DNA from: Candidatus Omnitrophota bacterium | Lineage (GTDB): Bacteria; Omnitrophota; Gorgyraeia; Zapsychrales; Fredricksoniimonadaceae | DNA: 10,324 bases | NCBI GenBank assembly: GCA_016196515.1 | Contig: JACPXN010000057.1 | Location: forward strand, 1 to 10,324 | Direction of reading: 5' to 3' | Shown here: positions 1-4,652 of the stretch, one piece after another | How the letters are laid out: each line of letters starts with the position of its first letter | How positions within the stretch are numbered: the first letter of the stretch is position 1 | Translations under genes and position numbers: made by a program | The notes under the pieces: generated by a model | What the model was told of the DNA's origin: nothing | Databases searched by the model: none | The model's input: the letters and a program-made list of their open reading frames with translations, nothing else

Positions 1-251
1 AGGCTCCCGGAGACATTATAGGGAAAACCACCGAAGAAAGCATGTTGAGCGGCCTTTTTTACGGTTATGGTGCCTTGTGTCAGGGAATGGTTGATTTGTT
101 GAGCCGGCGCGTAGGGGCGAGGTCACCTCGCCCTTATGTGGTCATGACCGGCGGCCACACCCGTCTCATGAAAAAATTTGTCTCCCCCAAGATCCGCATT
201 ATCGACGAGAATTTAGTCTTCAAAGGCATGGCCCTCTTGGCCCCTTTTTAA
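1..251 (+). CDS. coaX: Type III pantothenate kinase CoaX, C-terminal part (5' end outside window)
   Basis: The reading frame is open from base 3 to a TAA at 249-251 and gives the last 82 residues of a protein. The segment GDIIGKTTEESMLSG followed by FYGYGALCQGMVD, then VVMTGGHTRL and a final IDENLVFKGMALL, matches the C-terminal part of type III pantothenate kinases (IG-NT--S---G--YGY, then TGG, then D--L---G). By family knowledge this cytoplasmic ASKHA-fold enzyme phosphorylates pantothenate, the first step of coenzyme A synthesis. The N-terminal phosphate-binding motifs lie upstream of the window. Between the helix ending in LLSRR and the strand YVVMTGG the protein reads VGARSPRP. These codons lie within a palindromic GTAG-headed repeat, so the loop seems to be made or lengthened by an in-frame repeat insertion. 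The groES promoter begins 8 bases after the stop. The family call is fairly secure despite the truncation. Confidence 0.85.
   Translation, partial: APGDIIGKTTEESMLSGLFYGYGALCQGMVDLLSRRVGARSPRPYVVMTGGHTRLMKKFVSPKIRIIDENLVFKGMALLAPF
111..133 (+). repeat. REP-like GTAG-headed palindrome inside coaX
   Basis: GTAG (111-114) is followed directly by a perfect 9-bp inverted repeat, GGGCGAGGT / ACCTCGCCC, with a one-base loop (115-133). The architecture, GTAG plus a 9-bp stem beginning GGG, is the same as in the two compound repeats at 327-384 and 6444-6500, although the inner stem sequence differs. It lies within the coaX reading frame and keeps the frame. REP elements mobilised by REP-associated tyrosine transposases (RAYT) are known for a GTAG or GGAG tetranucleotide just 5' of a hairpin, so a REP-type origin is a reasonable inference. 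Confidence 0.65.
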
Positions 252-258
252 AAATTTC

Positions 259-286
259 TTGACAAAATCGTTGGTTTGAGTATATT
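259..286 (+). promoter_or_regulatory. Sigma70-type promoter of groES-groEL
   Basis: A perfect TTGACA (259-264) is followed after 16 bases by TATATT (281-286), five of six matches to the -10 consensus. Transcription would start near 293, inside the CIRCE operator that overlaps the -10 box. This is the usual layout of HrcA-repressed chaperonin promoters. Confidence 0.85.
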
Positions 287-311
287 AGCACTCTACAAGA
301 AATAGTGCTAA
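285..311 (+). promoter_or_regulatory. CIRCE element (HrcA operator)
   Basis: TTAGCACTC (285-293), nine spacer bases, then TAGTGCTAA (303-311) matches the CIRCE consensus TTAGCACTC-N9-GAGTGCTAA at all positions but one (T for G at 303). CIRCE is the binding site of the heat-shock repressor HrcA. Here it covers the end of the -10 box and the expected transcription start, so groESL is very likely repressed by HrcA in unstressed cells. The hrcA gene is not in this window. Confidence 0.92.
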
Positions 312-326
312 ATAGAAATCACATAT

Positions 327-384
327 GTAGGGGTTCGATTGATCGAACCCTTTCTGCTGCGGGCGCAATAAATTGCGCCCCTAC
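327..384. repeat. Compound REP/BIME-like repeat, copy 1 (groES leader)
   Basis: Two hairpins face each other. GTAG (327-330) plus stem GGGTTCGAT / ATCGAACCC with a 2-base loop (331-350) is followed by a 10-base linker, then stem GGGCGCAAT / ATTGCGCCC with a 2-base loop (361-380) and a closing CTAC (381-384). The whole is bounded by inverted GTAGGGG / CCCCTAC. A near-copy in the same orientation lies at 6444-6500. The arrangement resembles BIMEs, pairs of inverted REP units. In the groES transcript it would form two stem-loops between the CIRCE and the ribosome binding site. Confidence 0.8.
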
Positions 385-421
385 GGCACAATTTCATTAA
401 TCATATAACCAGGAGGGATGT

Positions 422-712
422 ATGGCGATTCAACCGTTAGCAGACCGTATTTTGGTCAAGGCCCTGGAAGCCCGGGAAGTCACTAAGGGCGGTATTGTCC
501 TGCCGGATACAGCTAAGGAAAAACCGCAGGAAGGTAAGGTCGTTGCGGTGGGCAAAGGCAAAATTTTAGACAGCGGGGAGGTCCGCAGTCCGGAAGTCAA
601 GGTGGGCGACCGCGTTCTCTATGGTAAATACAGTGGCACCGAGATCACAACCAAGGACGGCGAAGAGTTATTGATCATGAAGGAAGAGGACATTTTTGCG
701 ATCGTAAAATGA
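422..712 (+). CDS. groES: Co-chaperonin GroES (Hsp10)
   Basis: This 96-residue protein is the usual size for GroES. It starts IQPLADRILVKALEA and contains the mobile loop around residues 16-34, with the hydrophobic IVL tripeptide (KGGIVLPDTA) that docks on GroEL. It continues with GKVVAVGKG, VKVGDRVLYGKYSGTEI and a final EEDIFAIVK, all typical. Seven subunits form the lid that closes the GroEL folding chamber in the cytoplasm. The start is set by a strong AGGAGG at 411-416, five bases before the ATG. An ATG at 418 is too close to that site. groEL follows 27 bases later on the same transcript, and both are controlled by the promoter/CIRCE upstream. Confidence 0.97.
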   Translation: MAIQPLADRILVKALEAREVTKGGIVLPDTAKEKPQEGKVVAVGKGKILDSGEVRSPEVKVGDRVLYGKYSGTEITTKDGEELLIMKEEDIFAIVK

Positions 713-739
713 TTTTAAAAATTCACGGAGGATTTTAAA

Positions 740-2383
740 ATGGCTAAACAATTATTATTCGACGACCAAGCGCGCCGCAAGGTTTTGTGCGGGGTCGAGC
801 AATTGTCCCGCGCGGTCAAGATCACGCTGGGGCCCAAAGGCCGCAACGTGGTTTTGGACAAGAAATTCGGTTCCCCGACCGTGACCAAGGACGGTGTATC
901 GGTGGCCAAAGAGATCGAACTGGAAGACCCCTTCGAGAACATGGGGGCCCAGATGGTCAAGGAAGTGGCGGAAAAAACTTCCGACATTGCCGGCGACGGC
1001 ACCACCACCGCGACCGTTCTGGCCGAGTCCATTTACCGCGAAGGGTTAAAGAACGTCACCGCGGGTGCTAATCCCATGGCCCTCAAGCGCGGCATCGACA
1101 AGGCGGTGGCCAAAGCCGTTGCCAAACTGGAAAAACTTTCCCAAAAGATAGACCTCAAGAATTCCAAAGAAGTCGAGCAGGTGGCCAGCATCGCCGCCAA
1201 CAGCGACAGCGTCATCGGCAAGAAGATCGCCGAGGCCTTTGAGGCGGTGGGCAAGGACGGCGTCATCACCGTCGAGGAAAGCAAGACCATCAATACGGAA
1301 TTAAAGATCGTCGAGGGCATGCAGTTCGACCAGGGTTATCTTTCGCCTTATTTCTCCACCGATATGGAGAAAATGGTGTGTGAACTGGAAGACGCGCTGA
1401 TCCTGCTGTATGAAAAGAAAATCTCCAGCATCAAGGACATTCTGCCGGTCCTGGAGAAGGTCGCCAAGGGCGGGCGACCGCTCGTCATCATTTGCGAAGA
1501 AGTGGAAGGGGAAGCGCTGGCGACCTTAGTCGTCAATAAAATGCGCGGCACCCTGCATTGCGTGGCCGTGAAGGCCCCGGGTTACGGCGACCGCCGTAAG
1601 GAAATGCTCAAAGACATTGCGGTCTTGACCGGCGGGCAGGCCATCACCGAGGATTTGGGCCTTAAGCTTGAAAATGTGGACCTGCCGGATTTGGGCCGCG
1701 CCAAGAAGATCAAGATCGACAAGGACACGACCACCATTGTCGAAGGTCAGGGCAAACAGACCGACATCAAGGGCCGTATCGCCCAGATCAAGAACCAGAT
1801 CGACGCTACCGATTCTTCCTATGATAAGGAAAAGCTGCAGGAACGCCTGGCCAAACTTTCGGGCGGGGTGGCCATCATCAATGTGGGTGCCGCGACCGAA
1901 AGCGAAATGAAGGAAAAGAAAGCCCGCGTCGAGGACGCCTTGCACGCGACCCGCGCGGCCGTGGAAGAGGGCATTGTTCCCGGCGGCGGTGTGGCGCTCT
2001 TGCGCACCCTCAAGGACATCGCTGATATGGACCTTAAGGGCGATGAAAAGACAGGATCCGAGATCGTCCTGCGCGCCCTTGAGTCACCGGTGCGCCAACT
2101 GGCGTTCAACGCCGGTTTGGAGGGCTCGGTCATTGTCGAGCGTCTCAAAGCCGAGAAGGATAACAGCGTCGGGTATGATTTTGAGAAGGACGAGTACACC
2201 GATATGTTCAAGTCCGGCGTCATGGATCCCACCAAGGTCACCCGCACCGCGTTACAGCATGCCGCCAGTATCGCCGGCCTGCTGCTGACAACCGAGTGTC
2301 TGGTCACCGATATTCCGGAAAAGGAAAAGGCCCCGGCCATGCCGGGCGGTATGCCGGGCGGCGGCATGGGAGGGATGTACTGA
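740..2383 (+). CDS. groEL: Chaperonin GroEL (Hsp60)
   Basis: This 547-residue ATP-dependent chaperonin is essentially the standard length (E. coli GroEL is 548). Visible landmarks are the ATP site TLGPKGRNVVLD (residues 29-40), DGVSVAKEIELED (51-63), and GDGTTTAT from residue 85, which binds the phosphates and metal. The apical and intermediate segments follow, then ARVEDALHATRAAVEEG with PGGGVALL near residues 395-425, including the catalytic aspartate region. The C-terminal tail is rich in Gly and Met (PGGMPGGGMGGMY), as in ordinary GroEL. Fourteen subunits form the double ring that works with GroES. A GGAGG at 727-731 lies eight bases before the ATG. Nothing is missing or disrupted. No convincing intrinsic terminator follows the gene. 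Confidence 0.98.
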   Translation: MAKQLLFDDQARRKVLCGVEQLSRAVKITLGPKGRNVVLDKKFGSPTVTKDGVSVAKEIELEDPFENMGAQMVKEVAEKTSDIAGDGTTTATVLAESIYREGLKNVTAGANPMALKRGIDKAVAKAVAKLEKLSQKIDLKNSKEVEQVASIAANSDSVIGKKIAEAFEAVGKDGVITVEESKTINTELKIVEGMQFDQGYLSPYFSTDMEKMVCELEDALILLYEKKISSIKDILPVLEKVAKGGRPLVIICEEVEGEALATLVVNKMRGTLHCVAVKAPGYGDRRKEMLKDIAVLTGGQAITEDLGLKLENVDLPDLGRAKKIKIDKDTTTIVEGQGKQTDIKGRIAQIKNQIDATDSSYDKEKLQERLAKLSGGVAIINVGAATESEMKEKKARVEDALHATRAAVEEGIVPGGGVALLRTLKDIADMDLKGDEKTGSEIVLRALESPVRQLAFNAGLEGSVIVERLKAEKDNSVGYDFEKDEYTDMFKSGVMDPTKVTRTALQHAASIAGLLLTTECLVTDIPEKEKAPAMPGGMPGGGMGGMY

Positions 2384-2410
2384 TCTTCGGCATCTTCGGC
2401 ATAACTTGCC

Positions 2411-2439
2411 TTGACGCCGTTTAAAAAATATTTTATACT
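2411..2439 (+). promoter_or_regulatory. Probable promoter of the DUF5678-protease cassette
   Basis: TTGACG (2411-2416) and TATACT (2434-2439) are separated by exactly 17 bases. Each box matches the sigma70 consensus at five of six positions. Transcription would begin near 2446, giving a leader of about 85 bases before the first cassette gene. The cassette would thus be transcribed independently of groEL. Confidence 0.65.
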
Positions 2440-2479
2440 TTAACTAGATTTACATCCGGACGCCCGTAGGCGGGTTTAA

Positions 2480-2507
2480 AGGGCCTTAGTTATTTAGCTT
2501 GGGCCCT
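2480..2507 (+). other. Stem-loop in the cassette leader
   Basis: AGGGCC (2480-2485) pairs with GGCCCT (2502-2507) across a 16-base loop, and the T-rich stretch ATTTGTATTTT follows. It lies downstream of the predicted cassette promoter and ends 14 bases before the GGAGG site. It could be a weak terminator for groEL read-through, an attenuator, or incidental. The large loop and broken T-run make a strong terminator unlikely. Confidence 0.35.
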
Positions 2508-2531
2508 ATTTGTATTTTGGTGGAGGTTAAT

Positions 2532-2720
2532 ATGCCAGTTCAAGATTTAACAGAGATTTTTAAGAAATATGAGAATAAATGGGTGGCGTTGGACGATAAC
2601 TATGGTGTTATCGCAGAGGCTGCCTCATTGGAAGAGGTTCTAAAAATTTCCCGCCAAAAGGGGTTGGACGATCCTACCACCGCTTTTATTCCGAATTTTC
2701 AGACCGAATATGTTTTATGA
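2532..2720 (+). CDS. Small DUF5678-like protein
   Basis: This 62-residue protein contains KKYENKWVALDDNYGVIAEA followed by a helix-forming ASLEEVLKISRQKG and a terminal strand TTAFIPN. This is the pattern of small DUF5678-type proteins (Y-x-x-K-WVAL-d, V-a-x-g-x-s-x-x-E, then P near the end), whose function is not established. There is no signal peptide and no membrane segment. GGAGG at 2522-2526 sits five bases before the ATG at 2532. An upstream in-frame TTG at 2499 would add 11 residues but lacks a ribosome site. The stop overlaps the start of the next gene by four bases (ATGA), so the two are probably translationally coupled and work together. Its base composition is lower in GC than groEL or guaB. 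Confidence 0.8.
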   Translation: MPVQDLTEIFKKYENKWVALDDNYGVIAEAASLEEVLKISRQKGLDDPTTAFIPNFQTEYVL

Positions 2721-3184
2721 CGACATATAGGTTCCCGTATAGTCGTATCAGCAGGCAAAGTGATAATCCTTTGCTCCAATTTAAGAATGAACCTCTTTTG
2801 ACCGTCGGGCTGTTAAATCGACCAGATCAAATGGTAAAGGTGCTTTCCTATATTGATACGGGTTCACAGTGGTGTTTGTTTCATAATCAATACGCAGCTC
2901 AATTAGGTATTCCAGATTATAAAAATACCAGGGAATCCTTTCCTTTGTCCGGCGTTGGTGGAGCAAATGCCAATATGGCATATTTTCATGATTTGAAATT
3001 ATTAGTATTCAAAGATAATAAGAATTTTAAAGCAAAGAATGCCATTGAAATTCCAACAAAAATTGGTTTTGTCGATAAGCATTTTGGTTTCGGCGGGATA
3101 CTTGGCGTATATGGTTTCTTGGATAGATTTTGTTTTATTGGAAATATCCCCGAACACTATTTTGAGTTAAAAGAAGCGTTTTAA
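2717..3184 (+). CDS. Retropepsin-like aspartic protease family protein
   Basis: This 155-residue protein has the aspartic protease signature YIDTGSQW with catalytic Asp47 (DTGS, residues 47-50), a Gly-rich segment LSGVGGANA near 78-85 that could lie in or near the flap, and GGILGVYGFLDRF (126-138), the hydrophobic-hydrophobic-Gly element that ends the retropepsin fold. A single DTG per chain implies that it acts as a homodimer, as retroviral-type proteases do. There is no signal peptide or membrane helix, so it is probably cytoplasmic. Its substrate is unknown. It overlaps the DUF5678-like gene by four bases and has no ribosome site of its own, suggesting coupled translation and stoichiometric production. 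The gene is AT-rich (several 60-base stretches at 23-40% GC against about 58% in groEL), which suggests horizontal acquisition or relaxed selection. A terminator follows 28 bases later. Whether it is an active protease cannot be judged from sequence alone. Confidence 0.78.
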   Translation: MTTYRFPYSRISRQSDNPLLQFKNEPLLTVGLLNRPDQMVKVLSYIDTGSQWCLFHNQYAAQLGIPDYKNTRESFPLSGVGGANANMAYFHDLKLLVFKDNKNFKAKNAIEIPTKIGFVDKHFGFGGILGVYGFLDRFCFIGNIPEHYFELKEAF

Positions 3185-3211
3185 TACATAGCATGCTGAT
3201 TTATGAATCAA

Positions 3212-3241
3212 GCATCCATCCCCAAAGGGTCGGATGTTTTT
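3212..3241 (+). terminator. Rho-independent terminator after the protease gene
   Basis: GCATCC (3212-3217) pairs with GGATGT (3232-3237, with one G-U). A 2x2 mismatch follows, then an inner CCC/GGG closed by a CAAA loop. A run of five T (3237-3241) comes directly after. It closes the cassette unit before the guaB promoter. Confidence 0.75.
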
Positions 3242-3286
3242 GTATTTATATACACCTTTTTGGTTGGACATATTCCTTTTTATTCG

Positions 3287-3315
3287 TTGACATTTCACCC
3301 CTTTATCTATATAAT
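3287..3315 (+). promoter_or_regulatory. Consensus sigma70 promoter of the guaB3-guaA operon
   Basis: TTGACA (3287-3292) and TATAAT (3310-3315) are both perfect and exactly 17 bases apart, the strongest promoter in the window. Transcription should start near 3322. The leader of about 74 bases is very AT-rich, with runs of A and T (3335-3355). I see no purine riboswitch or other known leader motif in it. Confidence 0.9.
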
Positions 3316-3395
3316 CAGCGCTTAAAAACCTTTTAAAAAAACGTTTGATTTTTTTCTTTTTGTTTGTATCCCATTGAAAATACGGAGGTTACGTA

Positions 3396-4565
3396 ATGGC
3401 TGATTGGATCGGCATTGGACGCAGGGCGCGCAAGTGTTATGGCTTTGACGAGGTGGCCCTGGCTCCCGGATCGGTAACGGTCAACCCCAATGAGGTGGAT
3501 ACCAGCTGGGTCATCGGCAAGCATCAATTTCAGGTCCCTATCCTGGCCGCGGCCATGGACGGGGTGGTGGATGTCAAATTCGCGGTGGCCATGGGTCAAT
3601 TGGGCGGTATCGCGGTCCTAAACTTAGACGGCATCCAGACCCGTTATGAAAATCCAAAAGAGGTTTTAGACCAGATCGCCAAAGCCGCGCCGGACGAAGC
3701 CACCAAGCTGGTGCAGACCATTTATGAGGCCAAGGCCAATCCTGTCAAGGACACGCTGATCGCCAAACGCGTTGCCCAGATCAAAAAGCACAAGGTCCCG
3801 GCGGTGGTCAGCTGCATTCCGCAAAACGCCGAACGTTTCGCCAGGATCGCCATCGAGGCCGGGGCGGACATCTTCGTCGTGCAAAGCACCGTGGCCACGG
3901 TGCGTCATATTTCCAAGGAATACAAAGTTTTAGACATTGAGCAATTTTGCAAGGGATCCAAGGTCCCGGTCATCATCGGCAATTGCGTCACCTATGAGAT
4001 GGCCCTGGAACTGATGGAGATCGGCGCCGACGGCCTTTTGGTCGGCATCGGCCCGGGCGCGGCGTGCACGACCCGCGGGGTTCTGGGAATCGGCGTTCCG
4101 CAGATCACGACCACCGTGGACACCGCGGCGGCGCGCGATTATTATTTCAAGCGCAAAGGCAAATACGTCCCCATCATCACCGACGGCGGCATGCGCATCG
4201 GCGGAGAGATCTGCAAGGCCTTCGCGGCCGGGTCGGATGCGGTCATGGTCGGTTCCGCGTTCGCCAAAGCCGAAGAAGCGCCGGGCCGGGGTTATCATTG
4301 GGGCATGGCCACGTCCCACGCCAATCTGCCGCGCGGCACGCGCATCAAGGTCGGCACCAGCGGCACGCTCAAAGAAATTCTCGTGGGCCCCGCGCGCGTG
4401 GACGACGGTTCGCAAAATCTTTTAGGCGCTTTGAAGACCTCAATGGGGTCACTGGGCGCTTCCAATATCAAGGAGATGCACGACGTTGAGATCATCATCG
4501 CCGGGTCCATCCAGACCGAAGGCAAGGTGTTCCAGGTCGGGCAAAGAGTAGGGATGGGTAAGTGA
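3396..4565 (+). CDS. guaB3: GuaB3-family IMP dehydrogenase-related protein
   Basis: This 389-residue TIM-barrel enzyme belongs to the IMP dehydrogenase/GMP reductase family. The N-terminus (GRRARKCYGFDEVALAPG, VDTSWVIG, AAAMDGVVDVKFAV, GIAVLNLDGIQTRYE) has the form characteristic of the GuaB3 subgroup of actinobacteria and cyanobacteria rather than of ordinary GuaB. The catalytic loop is GIGPGAACTTR with the nucleophile Cys224. DGGMRIGGE (from Asp263) and VGSAFAKAEEAPG bind the nucleotide phosphate. There is no CBS pair, which explains the length below the roughly 490 residues of standard GuaB. IMPDH oxidises IMP to XMP with NAD+. GMP reductase runs GMP to IMP. Location 87 bases before guaA argues for the biosynthetic IMPDH role, but the subgroup is less studied. 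GGAGG (3384-3388) sits seven bases before the ATG. The stop codon lies inside a strong hairpin. Confidence 0.88.
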   Translation: MADWIGIGRRARKCYGFDEVALAPGSVTVNPNEVDTSWVIGKHQFQVPILAAAMDGVVDVKFAVAMGQLGGIAVLNLDGIQTRYENPKEVLDQIAKAAPDEATKLVQTIYEAKANPVKDTLIAKRVAQIKKHKVPAVVSCIPQNAERFARIAIEAGADIFVVQSTVATVRHISKEYKVLDIEQFCKGSKVPVIIGNCVTYEMALELMEIGADGLLVGIGPGAACTTRGVLGIGVPQITTTVDTAAARDYYFKRKGKYVPIITDGGMRIGGEICKAFAAGSDAVMVGSAFAKAEEAPGRGYHWGMATSHANLPRGTRIKVGTSGTLKEILVGPARVDDGSQNLLGALKTSMGSLGASNIKEMHDVEIIIAGSIQTEGKVFQVGQRVGMGK

Positions 4566-4614
4566 TCCCCGGTGGGGATCACTTCCTGAAAAGCCGCAGC
4601 CCAGGCTTTTCAGG
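4560..4614 (+). repeat. Two adjacent perfect hairpins between guaB3 and guaA
   Basis: The first is an 11-bp stem with a 3-base loop (AAGTGATCCCC / GGGGATCACTT, 4560-4584), which includes the guaB3 stop codon. The second follows without a gap: an 11-bp stem CCTGAAAAGCC / GGCTTTTCAGG with an 8-base loop (4585-4614). Neither is followed by a T-run, so they are not simple intrinsic terminators. They could protect the guaB3 message, reduce read-through into guaA, or be another dispersed repeat. Confidence 0.75.
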
Positions 4615-4652
4615 GGGTTCCTCAGTGGTTTTTAAATCGTAAGGATACGTTC

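Noticed and set aside
2383..2400. Tandem duplication of ATCTTCGGC just after the groEL stop.
   Set aside because: It has only two short copies with no sign of function, and is likely slippage.
2461..2474. CGCCCGTAGGCGGG as a groEL terminator or a further GTAG repeat.
   Set aside because: Only a 4-bp stem forms, no T-run follows, and GTAG here is not followed by the 9-bp hairpin seen in the other copies.
2499..2531. TTG at 2499 as start of the DUF5678-like gene.
   Set aside because: The ATG at 2532 has a well-placed GGAGG and begins where the family usually begins.
3322..3383. A purine riboswitch or attenuator in the guaB3 leader.
   Set aside because: The leader is short and consists mainly of A and T runs. 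The only stem is a 7-bp A/T pairing (3335-3355), and no aptamer-like conserved core is seen.
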